This document shows positions 40,537 through 49,135 of a DNA stretch of 64,000 bases, in pieces. The notes under the pieces are model-generated. The model worked only from the letters and a program-made list of their open reading frames with translations, did no database searches and had not been told where the DNA came from. Position 1 is the first letter of the stretch; the number at the start of each line of letters is the position of its first letter. The stretch comes from Porcincola intestinalis. Its GTDB lineage: Bacteria > Bacillota > Clostridia > Lachnospirales > Lachnospiraceae. The stretch lies in NCBI RefSeq assembly GCF_009696445.1, contig NZ_VULZ01000014.1:1-64000 (forward strand), given 5' to 3'. The position numbers and the translations under genes were made by a program.

Positions 40537-42792
40537 TTACAGATGCAGCACCCTGTCCTTGATCTCCTGTGTTCTTCCCTGGTTCCAGAACTGGGTTCCG
40601 ATATAACCACAGGTACGTCTTGCGACGGACATCTTGGTCTGGTCGGTATTGCCGCAGTTCGGGCAGACCCAGATCAGCTTCCCGTGCTCGTCCTCGTGGA
40701 TCTGAATCTCCCCATCATATCCGCAGACTTCGCAGTAATCGCTCTTGGTGTTGAGCTCCGCATACATGATGTTCTCATAGATGAACTGCATAACCGAAAG
40801 CACCGCCGGAATGTTATCCTGCAGGTTCGGCACTTCCACATAGCTGATTGCGCCGCCCGGGGAGAGCTTCTGGAACTCCGACTCGAACTCCAGCTTGCGG
40901 AACGCGTCGATCTTCTCCCTGACATTCACATGGTAGCTGTTGGTGATGTAGTTGTGATCCGTGACATCCTTGATGATGCCAAACCGCTTCTGCAGACACT
41001 TTGCAAACTTGTATGTTGTGGATTCCATCGGCGTACCGTAGAGCGAGTAGCTGATATTCTCCGCTTTTCTCCACTTCATGCAGTAGTCATTCAGCGTCTG
41101 CATGACCTTCAGCGCAAATGGTTTTGCCTCCTCGTCGGTGTGGCTCTTTCCGGTCATCTCCACGCACATCTCATACAGGCCGGCGTAGCCGAGGCTGATG
41201 GTCGAGTAGTTGCCGAACAGCAGCTTGTCGATCTTCTCATCCTTCTTGAGTCTTGCGAGCGCACCATACTGCCAGAGAATCGGCGCTACATCTGACGGAG
41301 TGCCCATGAGTCTTTCATGGCGGCAGCGGAGTGCCCTGTGGCAGAGCTCCAGCCGATCGTCGAGAATCTTCCAGAATTCGTCGAACTTGTCTGTCCCGGC
41401 CTTCTCCGCTTCTTTGACAGCAGAGCAGGCAACATCGACCAAGTTGATCGTGACAACACCCTGATTGAAGCGGCCATAGTACTTGTGCTGCCCCGGCGTA
41501 TAGTCCCCCGCCTCTGCCTTGTTTCCATCGTTGCAGAGCCCTTCCGGCTGCTGCTCGTTGTCCGGTGTCAGGAAGCTTCTGCAGCCCATGCACGGGTAGA
41601 CATCCCCCTTGAGCTCCTTCATCTTCTTCGCGGAGATGTAGTCCGGCACCATTCTCTTCGCTGTGCACTCTGCAGCAAGCTTCGTCAGATACCAGTACCT
41701 GGAGTCCTCTGTGATGTTGTCCTCATCCAGCACATAGATCAGCTTCGGGAACGCCGGCGTGATCCACACGCCCTTCTCATTCTTGACGCCCTGCATCCGC
41801 TGGCGGAGCACTTCCTCAATCAGCATTGCAAGGTCTTCCCTGGTCTGCCCCTCCGGCACCTCGTCCAGGTACATGAACATCGTCACAAACGGTGCCTGGC
41901 CGTTGCAGGTCATCAGCGTGATCAGCTGATACTGAATCGTCTGGATTCCCCTTGTGACCTCATCCTTCAGACGGATCTCCGCGATCGACTCAACCTTCTT
42001 CTCGTCGATCTCTTCACCAACCGCCTGGAGCTCCTCCGCCGTCTGTTTTCTGAGTTTCTTTCTGCTGATGTCGACAAACGGTGCCAGATGCGCCAGCGTG
42101 AAGGACTGCCCACCGTATTGGTTGGATGCCACCTGCGCGACGATCTGCGTTGTAACGTTCGCCGCTGTGTAGAAGCTGTGCGGCTTCTCAATCAGTGTCT
42201 CGCTGATGACCGTCCCGTTCTGAAGCATATCCTCCAGATTGATCAGATCGCAGTTGTGTTCCTTCTGCGCATAATAGTCCGAATCATGAAAATGGATGAT
42301 CCCCGCTTCATGCGCCCGGACAACTTCCTCCGGAAGCAGGATTCTGCGGCTCAGATCTCGGCTGACCTCTCCGGCCATGTAGTCACGCTGAGTGGAGTTG
42401 ATGACAGGGTTCTTGTTGGAGTTCTCCTGCTTCACTTCCTCATTGTTCTGCTCGATCAGCGCCAGAATACCATCGTCCGTCGTGTTGGACTTGCGCGCAA
42501 GCGTCCTCTTATAGCGGTAGCGGACATACTTTTGTGCCACCTCAAAGCCGCGCATCTCCATGATGCCGGTCTCGACCATGTCCTGGATGTCCTCGACATT
42601 CACCGCATGTGGCGCCTTGCGGACCTCGCGGGCGACGTTCTCGGACACCGCGCGGATCTGCACATCACTCATCTGGTGGATCGGATCCACTTCCTTGTTC
42701 GCCTTCGCGATGGCATTGAAAATCTTCTCAATGTCAAACGTAACTTCCTCTCCGTTGCGCTTGATCACGTTCGTCTGTACATTCTCTTCCAC
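40537..42792 (-). CDS. nrdD: anaerobic ribonucleoside-triphosphate reductase
   Basis: The start is most likely the GTG at 42792 (EENVQTNVIKRNG), after GGGGCGGAG; an upstream TTG at 42858 would add 22 residues. The N-terminus is an ATP-cone (VIKRNGEEVTFDIEKIFNAI). The catalytic body has DSDYYAQKEHNCDLINLEDM, the TCNGQAPF loop, and CMGCRSFL. Near the end come two CxxC pairs (CEVCGY, CPNCGN) for the zinc site, and the glycyl-radical motif RRTCGYIGTQFWNQGR. NrdD makes deoxyribonucleotides under anaerobiosis after activation by NrdG. Length is about 751 residues, as expected. Confidence 0.95.
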   Translation of the reverse strand: MEENVQTNVIKRNGEEVTFDIEKIFNAIAKANKEVDPIHQMSDVQIRAVSENVAREVRKAPHAVNVEDIQDMVETGIMEMRGFEVAQKYVRYRYKRTLARKSNTTDDGILALIEQNNEEVKQENSNKNPVINSTQRDYMAGEVSRDLSRRILLPEEVVRAHEAGIIHFHDSDYYAQKEHNCDLINLEDMLQNGTVISETLIEKPHSFYTAANVTTQIVAQVASNQYGGQSFTLAHLAPFVDISRKKLRKQTAEELQAVGEEIDEKKVESIAEIRLKDEVTRGIQTIQYQLITLMTCNGQAPFVTMFMYLDEVPEGQTREDLAMLIEEVLRQRMQGVKNEKGVWITPAFPKLIYVLDEDNITEDSRYWYLTKLAAECTAKRMVPDYISAKKMKELKGDVYPCMGCRSFLTPDNEQQPEGLCNDGNKAEAGDYTPGQHKYYGRFNQGVVTINLVDVACSAVKEAEKAGTDKFDEFWKILDDRLELCHRALRCRHERLMGTPSDVAPILWQYGALARLKKDEKIDKLLFGNYSTISLGYAGLYEMCVEMTGKSHTDEEAKPFALKVMQTLNDYCMKWRKAENISYSLYGTPMESTTYKFAKCLQKRFGIIKDVTDHNYITNSYHVNVREKIDAFRKLEFESEFQKLSPGGAISYVEVPNLQDNIPAVLSVMQFIYENIMYAELNTKSDYCEVCGYDGEIQIHEDEHGKLIWVCPNCGNTDQTKMSVARRTCGYIGTQFWNQGRTQEIKDRVLHL

Positions 42793-42913
42793 GATAACTC
42801 CGCCCCTTCCCACTGATTCATCATACAATACCTCATCATTGCCGGAATTCTTCTGCAAACACCCCCGGGCCGTCTGTTTATTCTGTCAGCAGTCCTCCAT
42901 ATTTCATTTGCTA

Positions 42914-42960
42914 TATCCAGATATAGGCATGTATGTTTTCGTATTCACAATATCTTGTAT
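42914..42960 (-). promoter_or_regulatory. candidate tandem NrdR boxes upstream of nrdD
   Basis: TCACAATATCTTGTAT at 42945-42960 matches 13 of 16 positions of the NrdR-box consensus as I recall it (ACACWATATATWGTGT). A weaker match whose right half is GATATAG lies exactly 31 bases away at 42914-42929. Paired boxes about three helical turns apart are typical of NrdR-regulated nrd promoters. Confidence 0.45.
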
Positions 42961-43190
42961 GTTCGTGCCTTGCTATCATATCGCAGCGGTTCTCCTTTTG
43001 CAACATGGCAAAATAGACAAACTCCTGACTGCCTTTCTCGAAGGCCATTCCGCAGGACGTTTCAGAAACGCGGAAAACGGGCATCTCTCCAAACGCTTCT
43101 TCACTGACAGACGGCGCGCGTTCCGGCTGATGAGCCCGGGCATATCAGGGTTTCAGCGGCTTCTACACACGCTTCGTGCAATTTGACGAA

Positions 43191-43227
43191 AAAATCCCCG
43201 CAGGGTCAAAGGGCCCTGTGGGGATTT
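43191..43227 (-). terminator. terminator after the unknown gene at 43265
   Basis: AAATCCCCGCAGGG pairs with CCCTGTGGGGATTT (one G-T step) around a short loop. TTTTTT follows in the leftward direction. Confidence 0.85.
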
Positions 43228-43264
43228 CTCTTCCTGTCAGTCCGCACCGCGGCCTGATCGATAT

Positions 43265-43846
43265 TCATGATCTTTTACGGATTGTGTAATGCATCCCGTC
43301 GTTCTCATCCAGCACAAACGGTGTGCGATCCAGCATTCCCGCCATCACACTGCTGCGGAGCCTGTAGTAGTCAGCCGCATCGCCGTTCCACCCGGCTGCA
43401 TGGATGTCCTCCGCCATATGCCAGGAAACCTGGTCATCGGAGCTTTCGTCGACAACATTCACCCTGTCGCACGGCATCCCGTTGACAAAGAAATCCTCAA
43501 ACGCACGGTAGATATCGGAAGCCGAAGCGGCATCCGGCCTGTTGTCCTGTCCGAACGCATATGCGACGCCGAGAAGCGCCTCCATGCGCTCCGGATGTCC
43601 GGAAAGCACACCCTTCACCAGAGAAGCAAGCCTTGTCTCGGAATCCGCGATGCGGCTCTGCAGCCATCCGTGGATATTGGAGACATCGATCACGCTTTGC
43701 AGCTCCGGGAGGCGCGCCGTAAAGCTTTCCGGCTCTCCGATCCACCCCTTCTCCGCTGAGTAGGAGGCCAGCTTTCCAGTCAGCTCCTCCTGTTTTCCGA
43801 TTTTATTGTACAGCCAGTAGTGAACCGGCCCCAGATATGCTCTCAT
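43265..43846 (-). CDS. protein of unknown function paired with DUF1858 gene
   Basis: The 193-residue product begins MRAYLGPVHYWLYNKIGKQE and is mostly helical (WLQSRIADSETRLASLVKGV, DIYRAFEDFFVNGMPCDRVN). Features near the C-terminus include WHMAEDIHAAGWNGDAADYY and DENDGMHYTIRK. No cofactor motif, signal peptide or membrane segment is visible. It lies six bases after the DUF1858 gene and ends at a strong terminator, so the two form a small operon. A redox or metal-related role is suggested only by its partner. Confidence 0.65.
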   Translation of the reverse strand: MRAYLGPVHYWLYNKIGKQEELTGKLASYSAEKGWIGEPESFTARLPELQSVIDVSNIHGWLQSRIADSETRLASLVKGVLSGHPERMEALLGVAYAFGQDNRPDAASASDIYRAFEDFFVNGMPCDRVNVVDESSDDQVSWHMAEDIHAAGWNGDAADYYRLRSSVMAGMLDRTPFVLDENDGMHYTIRKRS

Positions 43847-43852
43847 CGCTTC

Positions 43853-44080
43853 TCACCCTCTGTTCTCTGCAATCTTGCTGTTGACCTCTTTCACGACCGC
43901 CTCCGCGTCCACACCGTGGACCATGCAGGCATCCCGCAGGCTCTCCCCGAGGGAAGCCGGACAGCCAAGACAGTGCATACCGATTCCGAGCAGGACATCC
44001 GTCGTCTCCGGGTACTGACTCACCAGCTCCCCGATCAGTGTCGTCTCATCTACATACTTGCTTTCCGCCATATCCACCAT
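43853..44080 (-). CDS. DUF1858-domain protein
   Basis: The 75-residue protein has the DUF1858 pattern: TLIGELVSQYPETTDVLLGI followed by GMHCLGCPASLGESLRDAC and a C-terminal helix. The CxxC in HCLGCPAS is the family signature, often found in hybrid cluster or redox-sensing partners (ScdA/YtfE-type N-termini). A GGAGTGACGT site precedes the ATG. The two Cys may bind iron or form a redox pair; no direct evidence exists here. It heads a two-gene operon. Confidence 0.8.
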   Translation of the reverse strand: MVDMAESKYVDETTLIGELVSQYPETTDVLLGIGMHCLGCPASLGESLRDACMVHGVDAEAVVKEVNSKIAENRG

Positions 44081-44172
44081 ACGTCACTCCTTTATGCTTT
44101 TTTCGTTGTCTTCCTGTATGGTGGCATTATAATGAAGTATGGGCAACTTTTATGTTGTCCTGGCAACACATG

Positions 44173-45009
44173 TTATCCCTTCACGCTTCCGGCCGTCAGT
44201 CCCTTTACAAAGAATTTCTGACAGGAAATGAAGACGATGAGGATCGGAATCAGGCTGAAGACGGACAAGGCAAACACATATCCCCACTGTGTGAACTGGT
44301 GCTGCCCGAAAAACCCGGAGATGGCAATCGGAAGTGTCCGCTTCATGTCATCGTTGATTACGGTATTCGCCCACGGGAATTCCTCCCAGGCTGTCAGAAA
44401 ATTAAAAATTGAGATGGAAGCAATGCCCGGCTTCGCAAGCGGAAGCACCACATGGAAATACACGGTAAACACATTTCCGCCATCGATATAAGCCGCTTCA
44501 TCCAGCTCCCGCGGAATGTTCTCCACGAATCCCTTGATCATAAATGTTGAATACGGGATGACCCAGGCAGTGTAAAAGGGGATCAGCCCGCCGATGCTGT
44601 TGATCGTATGGAGCTTCACGGCCAGCTCATACTGCGGCACAATCATCGTTGTTCCGGGAATGATCATCGTCAGGATGATGAACGCAAACAAAAATCTCCT
44701 TCCCGGGAACCGGAACCGCGCGATACAGAACGCGAGTGCGGAGGATACGACTGCCGACAAAGCAACCGTACTCACGGAAACCAGAACGCTGTTGAGAAAA
44801 TTGCGCAGAAATCTGCCCTGCGAGAGAATGTACCGATAATTTTCCAGCGTGATTTCCTTCAGTTTTGGAAAGAACTTCGGCGGATACTCATACAGAGCAC
44901 CGTTCGGCTTCAGCGAGGTGCTGATCATATACACCATCGGCAGGACAACGATTACCATGCCGGCGATCAGAAGGACATACATCCACAGAGCTGTTCTCTT
45001 CTTCCTCAT
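44173..45009 (-). CDS. carbohydrate ABC transporter permease (MalG-type)
   Basis: The 278-residue protein has six membrane helices and the EAA loop EAAYIDGGNVFTVYFHVVLP near residue 180, which contacts the ATPase. The N-terminal helix is ALWMYVLLIAGMVIVVLPMV, and the C-terminus is FVKGLTAGSVKG, as in MalG-family permeases. It is three bases after the MalF-type gene. No ATPase gene lies in this operon, so a shared MsmK/MalK-type ATPase elsewhere is likely. With its operon it imports alpha-glucan oligosaccharides. Confidence 0.9.
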   Translation of the reverse strand: MRKKRTALWMYVLLIAGMVIVVLPMVYMISTSLKPNGALYEYPPKFFPKLKEITLENYRYILSQGRFLRNFLNSVLVSVSTVALSAVVSSALAFCIARFRFPGRRFLFAFIILTMIIPGTTMIVPQYELAVKLHTINSIGGLIPFYTAWVIPYSTFMIKGFVENIPRELDEAAYIDGGNVFTVYFHVVLPLAKPGIASISIFNFLTAWEEFPWANTVINDDMKRTLPIAISGFFGQHQFTQWGYVFALSVFSLIPILIVFISCQKFFVKGLTAGSVKG

Positions 45010-45012
45010 GGT

Positions 45013-45900
45013 TCAGTCATCCTCCTTCCTCTGCATAAGCCCAAACTGCACAACAGCCAGAACCGCCAGGACAAGCGCAATGATGAAAGACAGTGCTGCC
45101 GAATAGCCGAACTTGCCGCTGCTGAATGCCTTGTAGTACATCCATGTCAGGACAACCTCTGTCGCGTGCCCCGGCTTGCCGTCCGTAATCAGCTTGGTAG
45201 AAGTATAGACGTTGAAACCGCCAATCGTGAGCATGACAAGGGCAAACAGGATGGTCCCTCTGATTCCCGGCAGCGTCACGTGAACAAACCGCTGCCAGGC
45301 GCCGGCGCCGTCCATCGACGCGGACTCATACAGGGACTGCGGCACCTGCTGCAGCGCCGCCAGAAAGACGACCATATTCCAGCCGATCCCTTTCCAGATT
45401 CCCAGAAGCATGGCAACTGTCATGCCTCCCCACCTGGAATCAAGCCAGTGCACATTCTGGGACGTCACATGGACCACATTTGTCAGGAAATAATTCAGCA
45501 TGCCCTCCGTATTGAAAACATACTTGAAAACCAGGGAGGCAATGACCCAGGATGTGATGACCGGAAGATAATAGGCAACCCGAAAGAAAATCTTCGCATG
45601 CGTGATCGAATTGATCAGCATGGCGACGAACAGCCCGAGCATCATCTGCGCCGGGACAGTCACCAGCGTATAGACGATGGTGTTGGCAAACGCAACCCTG
45701 AAGTTTTCATCCCCCAGTACGGTGCGGTAATTATCAAATCCTATGAATTTCTGGTCAAAGAATGAGCCGAAATCCCATTTGAAAAAGCTCATCCAGAAGA
45801 GTCTGACGATCGGATAAAAGGTAAAGATACCAAAGATCAGCAGTCCCGGCAGCAAAAGCGCAAGAACCCGGACTTTATTCCAGCCTTTCAGTTTCATCAT
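45013..45900 (-). CDS. carbohydrate ABC transporter permease (MalF-type)
   Basis: The 295-residue protein has about six helices, starting VLALLLPGLLIFGIFTFYPI. The EAA motif reads ESASMDGAGAWQRFVHVTLP near residue 190. It lacks the large periplasmic loop of E. coli MalF, as usual in Gram-positive bacteria. It follows the binding-protein gene after a 14-bp hairpin, which may lower its expression relative to the binding protein. Partner of the MalG-type protein downstream. Confidence 0.9.
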   Translation of the reverse strand: MMKLKGWNKVRVLALLLPGLLIFGIFTFYPIVRLFWMSFFKWDFGSFFDQKFIGFDNYRTVLGDENFRVAFANTIVYTLVTVPAQMMLGLFVAMLINSITHAKIFFRVAYYLPVITSWVIASLVFKYVFNTEGMLNYFLTNVVHVTSQNVHWLDSRWGGMTVAMLLGIWKGIGWNMVVFLAALQQVPQSLYESASMDGAGAWQRFVHVTLPGIRGTILFALVMLTIGGFNVYTSTKLITDGKPGHATEVVLTWMYYKAFSSGKFGYSAALSFIIALVLAVLAVVQFGLMQRKEDD

Positions 45901-45920
45901 GCTGCAGTCTCCTTTAAAAT

Positions 45921-45959
45921 GGGGCAGCCGCAGGTTTAAATGCGCCCTGCGGCTGCCCC
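45921..45959 (-). terminator. intercistronic hairpin between binding protein and permeases
   Basis: GGGGCAGCCGCAGG (45921-45934) pairs perfectly with CCTGCGGCTGCCCC (45946-45959). No T run follows in the leftward direction, so it probably acts as an mRNA-stabilising or attenuating hairpin that favours binding-protein synthesis. Confidence 0.7.
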
Positions 45960-46001
45960 GGATATCATATAACCCGCAATCCAGGAGAGGCGGGTTGCCG
46001 G

Positions 46002-47330
46002 TTATTCTTCCGCAAGCAGCTCATCCACCTCAGCTGCCAGCTGATCCATCGCATCCTGCGCCGTGGTGTCCCCATTCACCACACCTGTAACAGCCTCGGA
46101 AAGCTTGCTGTCGATTTCAGACCAGCTTGCCACAGTCGGGCGGGATTTTGCCGTCTTCAGCTGCTCGATGTAAGGCGCAAAGTCCGCCTTTTTCACCGTA
46201 TCGCTCTCAAGCGCTTCCTTGTTGCATGGGATCTGCCCGCACTTTGCCATGGCCTCCTGTGCATACTCACTGGTCATGAACTTCATAAATTTCCACGCAG
46301 CATCCTTGTGGGCTGACTTGAACATTCCGATGTCCTCACCGCCCAGGACGGATACCGAGCCGCCATCTCCTGCCGGAACCGGCGCGACAGCATACTCAAG
46401 GTCCGGATAAGCGCCCGCCAGCTCAGAGACCTTCCACGGTCCCTCCAGAAGCATCATGTAGCGCCCTGTTCCGAAGCCGTCTGTCATCGGGATATCTCCG
46501 CTGTTCCAGCCGGTGATCGCACCTTCCTTCGCAAGATCTGCGAACATCTGGATCGCCGCGACCGTCTTCTCCCCGTTCAGATAGCCGGTTGCCTTCGTCT
46601 GGTCCTCATTTGTGATGGCTCCGCCCATGCTCCAGATAAACGGGCAGAGGTTCCAGCCGGACAGGCCGGGTTCATCATATCCCCATACCTGCTGACCATT
46701 TTTGTTGGTTCCGGAAAGCTTCCGGCAGGCCTCTGCGAACTCATCCATCGTCTTTGGCACATCCACACCTGCGTCCTTCAGTCCCTGGACGTTGTAATAG
46801 AGAATTTTTGTATTGGTATTCAGCGCCAGTGCGTAGGAGTCTCCTCCGATCTGCGCAGTTGTCATGGCGCTCTCCAGAAGTCCGCCGGAGACATCGCCGA
46901 AGTCACTCATTTCCTGATTCAGCGGCACCAGAATCCCCATCTTCTGGAATTCCGGAACCCAGGCACTGTCCAGCCTTGCAACGTCCGGAAGCGTATCGGA
47001 CTGGGCGCTGATCAGAATCTTGTCATGAAGATCCGCCCACTCGTGGGAGACCGCATTGACCGTGATCCCCGGATGCTCCTTCTCAAACTTCGGAATCAGG
47101 TCATTCATCAGCGTTTCATTCTCCGGCGATTGTGCGCTATAATGGTGCCAGAAGTTCAATGTAACTTCTTCAGACGGAGCCGCAGCTTCTGTACCGGATG
47201 CCTGCGTTTTGACTGAATCCTCATCCTTCACTGAGGATTCAGCCGCTCCTGCTGTCATACTTCCTGCCAGCGCCATGCACATCGCTGCCGAGAGGATGGC
47301 CGTCTGGATTCTGCCTGAACACTTCTTCAT
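46002..47330 (-). CDS. sugar-binding protein of ABC importer (MalE-type)
   Basis: The 442-residue protein has a signal peptide (KKCSGRIQTAILSAAMCMAL) and an acidic Thr/Glu linker. The solute-binding fold begins with VTLNFWHHYSAQSPENETLM, then VARLDSAWVPEFQKMGIL, and later GRYMMLLEGPWKVSELAGAY, a typical maltose/oligosaccharide-binding block. No lipobox Cys at the cleavage site is evident, although Cys residues occur in the signal region. The ATG overlaps the GH13 stop by four bases, so it is translated with the enzyme gene. Substrate is inferred as malto-oligosaccharides from GH13. Confidence 0.88.
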   Translation of the reverse strand: MKKCSGRIQTAILSAAMCMALAGSMTAGAAESSVKDEDSVKTQASGTEAAAPSEEVTLNFWHHYSAQSPENETLMNDLIPKFEKEHPGITVNAVSHEWADLHDKILISAQSDTLPDVARLDSAWVPEFQKMGILVPLNQEMSDFGDVSGGLLESAMTTAQIGGDSYALALNTNTKILYYNVQGLKDAGVDVPKTMDEFAEACRKLSGTNKNGQQVWGYDEPGLSGWNLCPFIWSMGGAITNEDQTKATGYLNGEKTVAAIQMFADLAKEGAITGWNSGDIPMTDGFGTGRYMMLLEGPWKVSELAGAYPDLEYAVAPVPAGDGGSVSVLGGEDIGMFKSAHKDAAWKFMKFMTSEYAQEAMAKCGQIPCNKEALESDTVKKADFAPYIEQLKTAKSRPTVASWSEIDSKLSEAVTGVVNGDTTAQDAMDQLAAEVDELLAEE

Positions 47331-49135
47331 AAGATTCCCTCCTTTGTCTGATCTTCCTTGAATATGACCGCTGAATACGGTGCGAGCGTCACATTCAGAT
47401 ATCCCTTGTAATGAATCACATCTTCATTCAGAAAATGCTGCTGCGCTTCCTTTTCTGTCGAGATAAGCGCCCTTTCCTGCCGGCTTTCATCTGTCTGCAG
47501 CAGTACCCTGAAACGTCCCTCTGACACAACCGGTACCCGCAGATCACAATCATCCACGCCTGTGTTCACCAGGATATAGATGGCATTCCGTCCTTCACCC
47601 CGGAAATACCCGTATACATCCTTACAGCAGAGGATTGTTCTCTGACGTCCCGTCCGAAGAGCCGGCTCCTTCTTCCGGATACGGATCAGACTTCTGTACA
47701 GCTCATAAAGTTCCTGATCCCGCTCACTTTCCTCCCAGATCATGCACCTGCGGCAGTCCGGGTCATTCTCCCCCTCCATGCCGCACTCATCGCCATAATA
47801 GATAGACGGCGAGCCCATAAAGCTCATCTGGAGGACGACCGCCAGCGCCATCTTCCTCCGGTCGCCGCCGCACAGCGTCAGAAACCGTTCCGTGTCATGG
47901 CTGCCGAGTGGAAGAAACATCGAAAGATCCATATCCACCGGATAGTCGGACAGCATCTTCTGGATTCTGGCGTCAAATTCCTCCGCCCGGATTGTTCCAA
48001 GCGCGATGAAGTCCCGGACCGCATCCCGAAACATATAATTCATGATGCTGTCCATCTGCGTGCCGTTCATCAGCCTCAGTCCGCTCCCCCAGGTCTCCCC
48101 CAGCAGAAGCATATTCGGATGCTTCTGCTTCAGCACAATCCGTGCCATCTCCCAGACGCTCTCGTCGACTTCATCCGCGACATCCAGCCGCCACCCATCG
48201 ATCTGGAATTCCGATATCCAAAAATCCATCACGCGCAGGATGAACGCCCGAACTTCCGGATTTCCGCTGTTGAGCTTCGGCATGTACTTGTACGCACCGA
48301 CACACTCGTAGTCATGATGAGTGATGTCAAACGGAAAATCCCTGACGAAAAACCAGTCCCTGTAGCGGGAGCGCTCCTGGTTTTTCAGCAGATCCTGGAA
48401 TGGCTCAAAATGGATCCCGCAGTGGTTGAACACTCCGTCCAGGATAATCCGCATCCCGGACGCATGAACCCGCTCCACCAGTTCCTTCAGATCCTCATTG
48501 GTCCCGAACTGCGGATCGACCTCAAAGTAGTCTGTCGTTGCATACTTGTGATTGAAATCGCCCTTGAAGACCGGATTCAGATAGAGACAGTCCACGCCAA
48601 GTTCCTTCAGGTACGGCAATTTCCTGATAATTCCCCTTAAATCACCTCCCATGTCATGCACTCTGTCCGGCGGGCTGCCCCACGGCATGCACCCATCCGG
48701 GTCATTGCCCCGGTCTCCGTTGCAGAACCGTTCCGGAAAGATCTGATAGAACACCTGTCCCCTCGCCCATGCCGGCACTGTGACGGCATCGGTCGTGTTC
48801 GCGTACAGGAATTCGAAAAATCCATCCGTCGGACAACGTTGCGAAAAACCATGCGCTGAATAGTACAAGGCATCGTCAAACCGGAAATAATACTTCTGAT
48901 ACCGGGCGATCTGGTGAAACGTAACGACTGCTGCATAATAATCGAACAGCTCGTCCCGATACTCCCACACCATCGGAATCTCCCGGACCTTTTCCGGCTC
49001 TGTCCTTGCAAAGCAGAACAGGGTGCAGCGCTGTACATCTGCTCTGGCAGTCCGTATCCTGAAAACCAGCGTTCTGCGGTTTTGAAGATAAACATCCGGG
49101 TATGTCCCGGTATGCCTGACTGCTTCTCTGATCAT
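47327..49135 (-). CDS. GH13 alpha-amylase-family enzyme (neopullulanase/maltogenic type)
   Basis: The 602-residue protein has an N-terminal CBM34-like beta domain (to about residue 125). The TIM barrel starts with ARGQVFYQIFPERFCNGD. Catalytic regions are DGVFNHCG (region I), GWRLDVADE with the nucleophile Asp (II), LLLGETWG with the acid/base Glu (III) and PLGSHDTERF (IV). This combination is that of GH13 subfamily 20 (neopullulanase, cyclomaltodextrinase). No signal peptide is present, so imported oligosaccharides are cut in the cytoplasm. It lies between the LacI regulator and the ABC genes with four-base overlaps on both sides. Confidence 0.9.
   Translation of the reverse strand: MIREAVRHTGTYPDVYLQNRRTLVFRIRTARADVQRCTLFCFARTEPEKVREIPMVWEYRDELFDYYAAVVTFHQIARYQKYYFRFDDALYYSAHGFSQRCPTDGFFEFLYANTTDAVTVPAWARGQVFYQIFPERFCNGDRGNDPDGCMPWGSPPDRVHDMGGDLRGIIRKLPYLKELGVDCLYLNPVFKGDFNHKYATTDYFEVDPQFGTNEDLKELVERVHASGMRIILDGVFNHCGIHFEPFQDLLKNQERSRYRDWFFVRDFPFDITHHDYECVGAYKYMPKLNSGNPEVRAFILRVMDFWISEFQIDGWRLDVADEVDESVWEMARIVLKQKHPNMLLLGETWGSGLRLMNGTQMDSIMNYMFRDAVRDFIALGTIRAEEFDARIQKMLSDYPVDMDLSMFLPLGSHDTERFLTLCGGDRRKMALAVVLQMSFMGSPSIYYGDECGMEGENDPDCRRCMIWEESERDQELYELYRSLIRIRKKEPALRTGRQRTILCCKDVYGYFRGEGRNAIYILVNTGVDDCDLRVPVVSEGRFRVLLQTDESRQERALISTEKEAQQHFLNEDVIHYKGYLNVTLAPYSAVIFKEDQTKEGIL

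Noticed and set aside
41317-42816. A 499-codon rightward open frame opposite nrdD
   Set aside because: It is a mirror of the nrdD coding sequence caused by GC-rich third positions. NrdD motifs on the other strand are complete.
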